A DNA stretch of 64,000 nucleotides from Beroe forskalii. Taxonomy: Eukaryota > Ctenophora > Nuda > Beroida > Beroidae. The translations under genes and the position numbers were made by a program. The stretch spans positions 1 through 64,000 of the forward strand of contig WFMF01000399.1 in assembly GCA_011033025.1 (NCBI GenBank), given 5' to 3'. Under the pieces are notes generated by a model. That model had not been told where the DNA came from. It worked only from the letters and a program-made list of their open reading frames with translations, and did no database searches. Each line of letters opens with the position of its first letter. The first letter of the stretch is position 1. Below, in pieces: positions 21,958 through 32,800 of the stretch.

Positions 21958-22453
21958 ACAGGAACTCAAACTTAAATTCCATCCACTCAACTTGTCACAT
22001 GGTTGAAAGCATATAAAGTTAGCATCATTTATCTAGATTGATAGACTAGATTGATAGATAGTATGAAGGCTCACAAAAATCACGAAGCTTAAAGGTCTGG
22101 CATGGGCAATGGGCATACACACATTCGTTTGCTGGCCTCATGCAATATGGACTATCATATTATCCATTATCTTCAAACCAACTCTTACTTTTGAAGAAAA
22201 TGTCAATTGATCGTCTTGAATGGGATGTATTCTGTTTGGAGGACAGGGGAACTCCCAGGAGATTTCGGAGTCTTGATTAGGTCATAGTGTCAGTTTCTAT
22301 CTGCTCTCTGGGATTCTGAGTTTTCATTGCTACAAAATTATAGAAGTCACCTGGTATACTGGTATTAGACCCACATGCCCAGTTGCAATCATTTCAGTTC
22401 AGTGTAATAACTCCTATGATAGTAACCATAATAATTGAGATGAATGAGTATAC

Positions 22454-25400
22454 TAGAGTAGCCAGCTGCAGATGTGTATGCATTTCATTGCCCAGAATTT
22501 TTGACCGTTCCAGGTTGTTCTTCAGGCAATTCTGGACCAGAATCATCTAGGTACATAAAATGTATCGCTATTCACATGCCTTTGGGGCCACGCCCATGCC
22601 ACGCCCTTTGCGCGTATGAGTAAAATTCATATCTCGGTCCAGGAAGGTCGTAGAGACTTCGTTCTTAGCTCAAACGAACCGCAATGGCCATGTTTATATT
22701 CGACTTGTGAATAAACATATGCCCTAAAATGCTCAGGAAAAAAGTTATGGACGAAAAACTGATTTTTGGACCATACGCGACCCATATATTTGATGATTTT
22801 TTGTATCTCAGCCCAAGATGGTCGTACAGACTTTGTTTTTAGCTCAATAGAACCACAATGGCCACATTTATATACAATTTGTCAATCGAAATATGCTCAA
22901 AAGTTCCCAGAATTGTACAGTAATGGGCCAAAAACTGGCATTTCAACCATGCATGGGACATGTATCAAAGGATATATCTAATTTGAATTGCCACAAGGAC
23001 ACGTTTTTGAGTTAGTATTCCTGACAGATTCAAAAATTTTAAAACTGACCTGTTTTGATGCTAGAAAATTTTGGGGACTTCAATAGATTTTTCAGCTGCA
23101 ATCTGTATTGTAGAACTAATAATATTGAAATAATTCAACTTTGTTACTACTTATTTTAATAGTTCAAAAGAACTAAATTTCTACAGACTACATGGCTTCC
23201 ATAATCAGCAATTCGTCAGTACACTCAGTGACAAATTTCAGTTGCACATTTTGATACTTAATCAGTTTTATTAATGGTTGTTCTTGACTCACAAAGGTTG
23301 CAAATACCACCATAGACTGACCAAAAGTGACAAGGATCAGGACAGAATAGTCATATTCCACTTTCAAATTTGGTGACTCTGGTCAGCATGATGGTCAAAG
23401 TTTGGTCTTACATTAGATGAGATTGAAAGCTTCTAGGAACAAAATCGAGAATATCTGGGCAGTTAGAAGTTAATGGCCCGTATGCAGAAGTTCATGTTTC
23501 CCTTGAAAAATGACCTTTTCCCTTGAAACTGGTGGCAACTCCTGGAGAATTTAGGGTGTTTGAACTCAAAATTATGGTTTCTTCGCACCAAAGCACCAAT
23601 GCTTGTATGAACAAGCCATCTCGAGATCGGAAATATGCTTGCAGTACCGAAGTAGAGCGTCAAGAAGACGTGTAGTAAAGCGTAGTGTGTTTTTTGGGTG
23701 AATTGCTTTTAAAAATGAGGGAATCCTTTATAATAGACAAGGTTACCCTTAAAAATAGAGCTGGGGATCCCTCAGCAAAACCAATTATTTTGAAGGGATT
23801 CCCCATGCTTTCCCTTAGGATTGACCATACATTTCGGGTTAAGAGGGTAACTGAGGAGTGTGATAGGCTTCTGTAGGGGTATGATAGGCTTATTTAGGTG
23901 TGTGATAGGCTTACTTAGGGGTGTGATAGGCTTTCTTAGGGGTGTCATAGGCTAACTTAGGGGTATGATAGACTTACTTAGGAGTGTGATAGACTAACTT
24001 AGGGGTGTGATAGGCTTACTTAGGGGTGTCATAGGCTAACTTAGGAGTGTGATAGGCTTACTTAGGAGTGTGATAGACTAACTTAGGGTGTGATAGACTA
24101 ACTTAGGAGTGCAAGTGTGATAGTCTTACTTAAAGGGGTGTGATAGGCTTACTTAGAGATGTAACAGGCTTGCTTAGGGGTGTGATTGGCTTACTTTGGG
24201 ATGTGATATGCTTACTTAGGGGTGTGATAGGCTTACTTAGGAGTGTGATAGGCTAACTTAGGGGTATGATAGACTTACTTAGTTACTTAGGGGTGTGACA
24301 GGCTTACTTAGGGTGTGATAGGCTAACTTAGGAGTGTGATAGACTTACTTTATAGGAGAGTGATAGGCTTAGTTAGGGATGTGATAGGCTTACTTAGGGT
24401 TGTGATAGGCTTGCTTAGGAGTGTGATAGTCTTACTTAATAGGGGTGTGATTGGCTTACTTTGGGGTGTGATAGGCTTACTTAGGAGTGTGATAGGCTAA
24501 CTTACTAACTTAGGGGTATGATAGACTTACTTAGTTACTTAGGGGTGTGATAGGCTTACTTAGGGTGTGATAGGCTAACTTAGGAGTGTGATAGCCTTAC
24601 TCAGGAGAGTGATAGGCTTAGTTAGGGATGTGATAGGCTTACTTAGGGTTGTGATAGGCTTATTTAGGGGTGGGACAGGCTAACTTAGGAGTTTGATAGG
24701 CTTACTTAGCAGTGTGATAGGCTTCCTTAGGGTATGATAGGCTTATTTAGGTGTGTGGTAGGCTTACTTAGGGGTGTGATAGGCTTACTTAGGGGTGTGA
24801 TAGGCTTATTTAGGTGTGTGGTAGGCTTACTTAGGGGTGTGGTAGGCTTACTTAGGGGTGTGGTGGTATTTATGTCTTTTAGTTTATTCTATTTTTTGCA
24901 TTTTACTGTTTTCCTACCAAAGTACCAACTTTTGGGTCACGGTTGATTGCTAATCATATTTCAGCACTTCCATACTGTAGTATATATAGATAAAAATATA
25001 CAAGTCAATAAGGAAGTTTGTGCAATTTACATTGTTACACTGTGGAGCGTGAGCAGAATGGGCTTTGATTGCATGCACAAAAACATGATTCAAAGTTTTC
25101 GCATATCATACTCTTAATAGCTAATTTTGAGCAGGTACATCCATACAAAAATCCTTTGATACATGTCCCACGCATGGTTGAAATACCAGTTTTTGGCCCA
25201 TTACTGTACTTCTGGGAACTTTTGAGCATATTTCGATTGACAAATTGTATATAAATGTGGCCATTGTGGTTCTATTGAGCTAAAAACAAAGTCTGTACGA
25301 CCATCTTGGGTTGAGATACAAAAAATCATCAAATATATGGGTCACGTATGGTCCAAAAATCAGTTTTTCGTCCATAACTTTTTTCCTGAGCATTTTAGGG

Positions 25401-25667
25401 CATATGTTTATTCACAAGTCGAATATAAACATGGCCATTGCGGTTCGTTTGAGCTAGAAACGAAGTCTCTACGACCTTCCTGGACCGAGATATGAATTTT
25501 ACTCATACGCGCATAAGGGCGTGGCATGGGCGTGGCCCCACAGGCATGTGAATAGCGATACATTTTATGTACCTAGATGATTCTGGTCCAGAATTGCCTG
25601 AAGAACAACCTGGAACGGTCAAAAATTCTGGGCAATGAAATGCATACACATCTGCAGCTGGCTACTA
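22454..25667. mobile_element. 3.2-kb element with ~520-bp inverted arms
   Basis: Left arm 22454-22973 and right arm about 25152-25667 are close inverted copies along their full length. Outermost are AGTAGCCAGCTGCAGATGTG and its complement, and both arms carry GGGCGTGG/CCACGCCC and GAAGTCTCTACGACCTTCC-like blocks. GAGTA/GAGTAC lies just outside both ends and may be a target duplication. The interior has about 0.9 kb without a coding frame and then a 1-kb minisatellite. No transposase, so it is non-autonomous. The frames read from the arms are mirror-image by-products. Confidence 0.85.
23858..24870. repeat. 21-bp minisatellite with higher-order pattern
   Basis: Roughly 45-50 units of about 21 bp, consensus GGCTTACTTAGGGGTGTGATA, with TAGGCTAACTTAGG variants. 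A block that includes a stuttered ACTTAGTTACTTAGG occurs near 24240-24345 and again near 24480-24590, so an approximately 240-bp segment has been duplicated. It lies inside the 22454-25667 element. Confidence 0.9.
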
Positions 25668-25675
25668 GAGTACCT

Positions 25676-26380
25676 GGCCTGTCTTCTTTGGGCTGACACC
25701 ACTCTTCCTCGGGTGACACCACTCTTCCTCGGCTGACACTACTTATCCTCGGCTGACACTACTTTTCCTCGGCTGACACCACTCTTCTTCGGCTGACACC
25801 ACTCATCCTCGGCTGACACCACTCTTCCTCGGCTGACACCACTCTTCCTCGGCTGACGCTACTTATCCTCGGCTGACACCACTCTTCCTCGGCTGACACC
25901 ACTCTTCCTCGGCTGACACCACTCATCCTCGGCTGACACCACTCTTCCTCGGCTGACACCACTCTTCCTCGGCTGACACTACTTATCCTCGGTTGACACC
26001 ACTCTTCCTCGGCTGACACCACTCATCCTCGGCTGACACCACTCATCCTCGGCTTACACCACTCTTCCTCGCCTGACACTACTTTGGGATCGTTTACATA
26101 TTACGTAATCACCAAGATGGGGGAGAGGGTTTCCGAATGATTACTTTACATGTTATTGTAACAAATACAACTACTGTAAACTTGATTACGAGGGGGAGGG
26201 GGCGGTTGAAATCGACCAAAATTTGATTACGTAATATGTGAACGATCCCTTATCCTCGACTGACACAACTCATCTATTATCCGACTGAGACCACTCTTCT
26301 CCGACAGACACCGACACCACTCTTCTCTGACGGACATCACGCTTCCTCGGCTGACACCACTTATCCTCGGCTAACACAAA
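25676..26380. repeat. 20-bp minisatellite, interrupted
   Basis: Unit of 20 bp, CGGCTGACACCACTCTTCCT, regular to 26083. It is then broken by a family A insertion (26086-26249) and continues in decayed form to about 26380. The same array resumes at 28182-28350 beyond the retrotransposon, so both insertions landed in one older array. The minus strand has no stops in the regular part; the peptide (VSAEEEWCQPRISSVSRGRV) repeats every 60 bases and is not a gene. Confidence 0.9.
26086..26249. mobile_element. Foldback family A, copy 3 (short form)
   Basis: 164 bp, from GGGATCGTTTACATATTACG to TAATATGTGAACGATCCC, inserted in the 20-bp minisatellite. Flanks are TTT and TTA. The middle (ACATGTTATTGTAACAAAT, then ACTACTGTAAACTTGATTAC) matches the complement of the 57539 copy closely. 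Confidence 0.85.
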
Positions 26381-28181
26381 AATTATATTCTGAATTGAAT
26401 TGAATTGAATAAAATGTTTACAGCACAATGACAATGAATATATTTTCTCGAGTTTATATGAATGAAGCTTCTATGTTGTGCTGAGGGAAAACACTCAGTC
26501 AATCTTTAAGACTGTTAACGAGGTTGCCCACTACAGAAATAACTATACTATATTAAAACATATTCCTGAAAAGAATGGTTAAATTAAATAATGCACTCTC
26601 AGAACAGTACATACTGAAAATAATAAGTGGTATTTAATTTAATTTAGAATAAAATAAAGGCTATTTAACTTATTTACAGAAATAAAGCTGCATTTTAATG
26701 ACTTACCAAGGTCAGGCTGCATTTTAGAGACATTCCCAGGTCTAAATTCAATAATTTAATCATGAAAGTATCAATAATTTAAAACAATTATTGTAATTTG
26801 ATGGATTTTTATCAATTGGTAATCCAATTGGACTAAGCAACATTCAAGTAGGTATGCATAGTAAAAGTTATAAGGTATATTGATACATTTTTTGGAGTGT
26901 TGTGATAGATAATGAGTTAATATTAAATCATATTTCACTTTAGCTTGTAGATATGATCAAACGCATTATTCACTACATAAGTGGGGTCACTAGTTACTGA
27001 TTCCAATAGACGTTTTTTGTAGTTTAAGCCAAATAATTTAGGATCACTGATATTTCTAAGTTCTGTTGGAACATTATTCCATGCCTTAGCACCTAGGTAA
27101 TAAAAATTCTTAAGACTGTCTGATTTTGGAGTATACAGATTGCAGTGTGCTCCATCCCTGCTTCCCCCAGAGATATAACTAAACTTATTGATAAAGTTTG
27201 AGGGACTTAGTCCATTTAATATTTTGTATGTATATAAGATGATAGGTGAACTTGGCGTCTCAGGTGTAGAGGGAGCCATTTCATGTCCTGATACACTATT
27301 ATACTACTTTCTGTTTTTTCAACACCTAGAGCTATTTTTCCTATTTTCTTATAAAGAATATCTAATTCACGAAGTTTTGTCTTTGAAGCTCTGCCATATA
27401 TGGTATCGAGATAATCAAAATGAGGCAACATAAGAGAGTTGGCAAACATTTTCCTATATTTCACAGGCATTAAGCTACTTCCCCTGTACATAGCACCAAT
27501 TCGTTTCTGAATTTTTTTCTTGATATAGTCAATATGAAGATCGAATTTAAGTCTATTATCTACTATTAACCCTAGATATTTGAAACATTTACATTCTTTG
27601 ATGGCATAGTTATCACCTAGTTTTATCTTAACAGAAAAATTGGCTTTATCAAAAATAAGAATTTTCGTTTTTTCTATGTTAAGGGATAACTTGTTTACAC
27701 ATAACCACTTAATAATAGTTAGCATTTCTATCCTAATGCTCAGATATGTCTTGCGACAAATATTATCAAATAAAAGTGCTCCATCATCAGCAAATAAGTA
27801 TGGATGGGACAAATTACAAGCATTGACCAGATCATTTATGTAGATACTAAAAAGGAGTGGCCCTAATAGACTGCCTTGTGGAACGCCAAATTTAACTGGA
27901 AGGATGCCACTTACTTTACCCAAGAATTTTGTTGCCTGTTGGCGGTTTGTCAAGTAGTTTTTGATCCACAGGATAACAGTTCCATCTACTCCATAAAACT
28001 TAAGCTTATCAATGAGTAAGTTATGATCTACTGTGTCAAATGCTTTCTTGATATCAAGAAAGATTAGTGCTGGGGTGTTTCCTTTTGACTTGTTATCAAA
28101 TAATTTGTCAAACATATCAAGAGTTAAGTAGGTTGTTGAATAGTTCTTCCTAAATCCATATTGATGGATACTTAAAAGCTG
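26380..28181 (-). mobile_element. 5'-truncated non-LTR retrotransposon (RT domain)
   Basis: Read on the minus strand it starts in the middle of a reverse transcriptase. Landmarks are YGFRKNYST, ALIFLDIKKAFDTVDH, GVPQGSLLGPLLFSIYIND, YLFADDGALLF (catalytic FADD box), LSLNIEKTKIL and YLGLIVDN, then the C-terminal HFDYLDTIYG. One frameshift near 27216-27230 separates this from the final YKILNGLSPSNFI..AWNNVP part, which ends at 26935. The 3' untranslated part ends in ATTCA repeats near 26400. The endonuclease is lost through 5' truncation at about 28181. With only one visible frame break it is fairly young. It sits inside the 20-bp minisatellite. Confidence 0.9.
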
Positions 28182-28350
28182 ACTGACACCATTCTTCTCC
28201 GACTAGCTCCACTCTTCTCCGGCTGACACCACTCTTCTCCGACTGAGACCACTCTCCTCTGACGGTCATTACTTTTCCTCGGCTGACACCACTTATCCTC
28301 GGCTGACACCACTCAGCTCTTCTATTCTCCGACTGACACCACTCTTCTCC
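28182..28350. repeat. Continuation of the 20-bp minisatellite
   Basis: CTGACACCACTCTTCTCCGA-type units, more diverged than those at 25676-26083, lie directly beyond the 5' end of the minus-strand retrotransposon. Confidence 0.75.
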
Positions 28351-28359
28351 GACTGACAT

Positions 28360-29565
28360 CATTTGATCCCATGGAAAAACCATGGGGCCATTGGGAACCC
28401 CTTGGGCAAAGGTGAAAATTTGGTTTGGCTGGTATTCTACCTATATATAATATGCCTGAGTGTAGTTGGGTATATTCAGAGGTTCCAAAACATACTGGGA
28501 GCCACCCCACATAGCCATGATTGGTGATAGAGATATGAGTGAAATATGGAAATTTGGGCTTTTGTATATGACAAAAACTAGGCATGGTTGGGCCTAGATG
28601 CTCACGCGGGTGAGTTAGGATGAAAAAATACCACAGGGAATCGATTCAGGGAATCAAAAACACAGTATTTTGATACCCCCACATAGCCATGGTAGCAATA
28701 TTATAGGTGGATGCTGGAAATTTGGGCTTATTTGTATTACGAAAAATGGGGCGTGGTCGGTCCTACAGACTCACAGGTGGGTCAAAATAGAAAAATAACA
28801 CTGGAAATCGATTCAGAGGGCCAAAAACATACTAGTTTGATGCCCCATATAGCCATGATAGCGATATGCAGGGTGGATGCTGGCAATTTTGGGCTTCATG
28901 TATGACGAAAAATGGGGCGTGGTAGGACTTATTAGACCACGCATGGGTCAAAATGGAAAAATAAAACTGGGAATCGATTCAGAGGGCCAAAAACATACTA
29001 GTTTGATACCTCACATTGCCATGATAGCGATATGGGTGGATGCTGACATTTTTGAGCTTACGCGTATGACGAAAAATGGGGCGTGGTCGGACCTATTTGC
29101 CCCCACGTGGGTCAAAATAGAAAACTAACACTGGGAATCGATTCAGAGGGTCAAAAACATGCTAGTTTGATACCCCACATAGCCATGATAGTGATATGGG
29201 TGGATGCTGGAAATTTGGGCTTGCGCGTATGATGAAAAATGGGGCGTGGTCGGACCTAGAGGCTCACAGGTAGGTCAAAATAGAAAACTAACACTGGGAA
29301 TCGATTCAGAGGGTCAAAAACATGCTATTTAGATGTCCTACACGACATATTTCTGAAATAATTATAAGTTTTACCCTTTTCGTCACTCACTGGTCCAAAA
29401 AGGGTGTGGTCGGGCCTAGAAGCTCAGGATTGGCTCAAAATGGAAAAATAACGCCGGGAATCGATTCAGAGGGTCAAAAATATGCTAGTTTGATGTCAAG
29501 CATGCGAAAATTGGATAGAAATTAAAATTTCGAAATTTTCCCACGCTAAAAATGGGCGTGGTCAT
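28360..29565. repeat. ~163-bp tandem satellite, about six units
   Basis: Repeat landmarks are GTCAAAATRGAAAA, AATCGATTCAGAGGG, CAAAAACATRCTAGTTTGAT, CACATAGCCATGATAGYGAT and AAAATGGGGCGTGGTCGG. The GTCAAAAT landmark falls at 28781, 28947, 29111, 29274 and about 29433, giving units of 159-166 bp. The first and last units are the most diverged. No coding frame is kept. The array ends about 300 bp before the first exon of the SID-1 family gene. Confidence 0.85.
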
Positions 29566-29720
29566 TTAGGGGTGTTGCAGCACTTTTTTTCGTTGCGTGA
29601 TGGTACCTTTTCAATGTGTTAGGTCTAAAGAGCCTAAAAACCAAGTCTCATACTTGCACCTATAAATGCAGAGGGATGTGCATAAGTGCCCTGACTATGA
29701 TGGAGTTTTTAGAGAGAGAC

Positions 29721-29800
29721 TTTCGCGCGTGTTTATATAACTCCATCTCTGGTTTCGTAACTCCATCAGTGATGGTTATACGTATACAGCACGCGCGAAA
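29721..29800. repeat. Small foldback upstream of the SID-1 gene
   Basis: The arms TTTCGCGCGTG (29721-29731) and CACGCGCGAAA (29790-29800) pair. An inner pair, AACTCCATC and GATGGTT, lies in the middle. Confidence 0.55.
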
Positions 29801-29842
29801 ACAACACGGCCGTGTATATAGGTACTCCGTATTTCTGTAAAA

Positions 29843-29897
29843 GGTTGACTTTAAATACCATGTCTCCCATTGGGAGACATGGTATTTAAAGTCAACC
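29843..29897. repeat. Perfect 27-bp inverted repeat, 1-nt centre
   Basis: 29843-29869 and 29871-29897 are exact reverse complements around a single T at 29870. There is not one mismatch, so it is recent, under selection, or an artefact of template switching in the cell or during sequencing. Its right arm overlaps the first recognisable coding exon of the SID-1 family gene, including the candidate ATG at 29879. Confidence 0.9.
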
Positions 29898-32800
29898 AAA
29901 AGCATATTGAATGGCTCAACCGGTGAGTACGCAGAATCCTCGACTTTTCATTAATCTTTTACCAACACACTTTTATGTTTTATTCTGATTTAGGTGGGAG
30001 TAAAGTGCAATTACTTATCTGTAATCGTGTATGTTTTATGTTAAAACACGGCGTAATTCCAGTACGTTTGAGTTCGTGTTATCAGTAAACCGGGAATGTG
30101 GAGTGGCTCAAGACCAGGTGTACTTCTCCCGTCCCCAAGTTCTGGGAACGAACTACAAAGTTCAAGTCATCGGAAGTGCTGGGGCTACCTACAGTGTTCA
30201 GGTAGGTGGAAAGACTCAGTTTATGATTCTAAAATCTCGTCAAAATTGAGTTGTTTTTCTTAACACTCTATCGTGTGTATAATTATATTGGTCTCATTGT
30301 CATTTTCATTCAGGTATCGTCCCAATCGACTGATATTCCCCTTGAAGATGGGAAGGGAAGCACCTCAGTGACAATACCTCTAGGAGGGCTGGTGATCAGA
30401 TCTTTTCACTTGCAAGAGGGGACATTACCTCCACTTCTAAATGGAGGTAGGTGCACGAAATGATATACACGGAGGTAATTCAATTTGGAAGCCTCTACTA
30501 AAACCCTTAAAGAACCAGTTTACTGTACCCTTTAATAAATATTTTCAGTTATTTTACATCTGAAATGAGAAAATAACAAAAGAATTCTGCTCCTCGATCT
30601 TCGCTAACGGCGATTAGTGAAAATATAACAGATAATAATTGAGTACTTTCTTCAGCTACGTGCAAGTATCAGTGGAGTCGGAGGATAAATTCCTCAACCA
30701 GTCACTCTCTGCTGCCGATGACGATCGCTACGTGGGAAAACTCCTGATAACACAGGATCCTGACGATTTATACGAGTTCTATGAGAATCCCGAAGAAGAT
30801 ATTCCTTCTACGATGCGGCTTAGTAAATATTTGAATTAAACGAAATGCGTTGAACTGTTTAAAGAATATTACCAACCCTGACAACTTGAATTGGCTCCGA
30901 AGCGGCCCTTTTCGGAGCCGAACCGCCCTTAAACCAAATGTCAGAATGTCCACTCTAATGCGTATTGTGTTTTTTACCAGTTCTATAGACTGTAGAAGCA
31001 GATAAAAAGGTACAAACCTCAGGTTACTCGACGTTCGGAAGACTGACGGTATCAGATGCCTCGGTGCCCAAGTTATCACCAGGACTGTGGCTCCTCGGCC
31101 TTGTCACTCCACTGCAAGACAACGAGGGAGCTACTCGTGGTAAAGAGGTGAAGATATCGGTGGATATAGTGAGGGACTACTCGTTTGTGCCTCATATCTG
31201 GACCCTCTTTGCGGCATCCCTGCTCGGAATCATAGTCCCCGTTATATCCAGACTCATATTCGACGCAGGAAACTTGGATTTCAAGGAGATTAGATTTCAC
31301 TATTGGTAAGAGTTGTGTGGAGAAGCTATGTGCCGTCAATCAGGGCATTTTCACTTTCATTGTGCAACGGTTGTTCTTATGACAAACAACTTACATGGTA
31401 TGCGTTTGCATTGTTAAATAATGTGTATAAAACTGTCTATAATGGGATGTTTTCTCAGGTGTCTGACGTTGAAGAATTGGTTTTGGAGGGGGAGAAAAGG
31501 CGTGAGCTACTTGACGGTAGTTCTAGCTGCTCTGCTGGTAGTCAGTGCCTTTCAGGTGACTTTAAACCACATCCCCCGACCATTTCACTTCCAAGATCAA
31601 ATTTGAGAAGGTTGATTTGAGTTGATTGATCTGATCTTCCAACGAGTGGTTTATGGTTATAATAACCATTAACCAATCACCACATTGACCAGGTGACCCA
31701 CGCGAAGTACCGCGAGATGATGAAGTCAGGAGACAGGGACATCTGCTATTACAACGAGAAGTGCTTCAGACCCTACGGAGGTTTGCCCAACCAACGCCCG
31801 GGGTTATTCTTCCTTGCACGTGCATTTAGTGCGCGGCGCGCATATTTCGAGTATAGTCACTGTATGCTGCCTACAAGGAATAGATTATAGATGAAACTTA
31901 TTGGAAATCATTGCACAGAGTATCTGGTAACTTGATCAATCCATGCTTATCTATGGAAACAAGATCGTTGTTCACAGGCCGGGAAGTGGGAAGCTGGGAG
32001 AGGGAAATAAGTCGGCTGTAAAATACAGCAAAGCCGGAAACGGGTGCAATTCTTTTTCATTCAGATTACTACGACGTCTCTGTCAACGGATTGGCGAGCA
32101 ACCTTCCCTTCATGGTGCATGGCGTGATCATGATCACATATTATTCGCTTGCAGAAACTTACTGTCGTGCGAACGAGCACACGTAAGTAGCAGAATTCTG
32201 AATTACTACTATACGAGTATTCAGTATACGGTAGTAACTGTCGTACAAATGTCCGCATTGTATTCGATTTCTCGGAATATACATATGTTTTGAAGTGATT
32301 TTATTGAGTTATTGATGATCAAAACTTTATTCATTTTGGAATTTCATATTTTATTCAGAAAATCATTTCAGGTATTTTGATTATGCAATACCATATGCAT
32401 TTGGCTTAGCATACATTTGTGAAGGGTTTGGATCGCTGATATACCACATTTGTCCAAGTCAAATCATCTTCCAGGTAGAGAACAATTTTTTAGTTCAATT
32501 AAATAAAATCTAATGATGCTGCATTTATCAAGAAACCGGCATTCAATCCTCCCAAGTCCCAAATGGCCACAAATAAAAAATTTGCAATTTTATTGGCCAA
32601 ATTATAACCCAAATTATTTCAGTTCGATACGCTGTTCATGTTCGTCATATCGCTCATTGCGATCATGGCAATCTACGACGGGTACTCCTTCAGGGAGAAT
32701 GATGTCAGGCATTCTGTCATTGCTAAACACAAGTCAATCAGGGCCCCTAAAGTCTTTGCCTTCTTCATCGGCCCGGTGTACGCCTTCAATTTCATCGGAA

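Noticed and set aside
22766-22981. Frame repeated in mirror image at 25035-25229
   Set aside because: Both lie in the inverted arms of the 3.2-kb element and differ by stops and indels; not a duplicated gene.
25759-26022. Minus-strand frame with repeating VSAEEEWCQPR peptide
   Set aside because: By-product of the 20-bp minisatellite (60-base codon cycle), with no start context or conserved domain.
28360-29565. CRISPR-like array of regular repeats
   Set aside because: The units are homologous along their full length without unique spacers, and the genome is eukaryotic; it is a tandem satellite.
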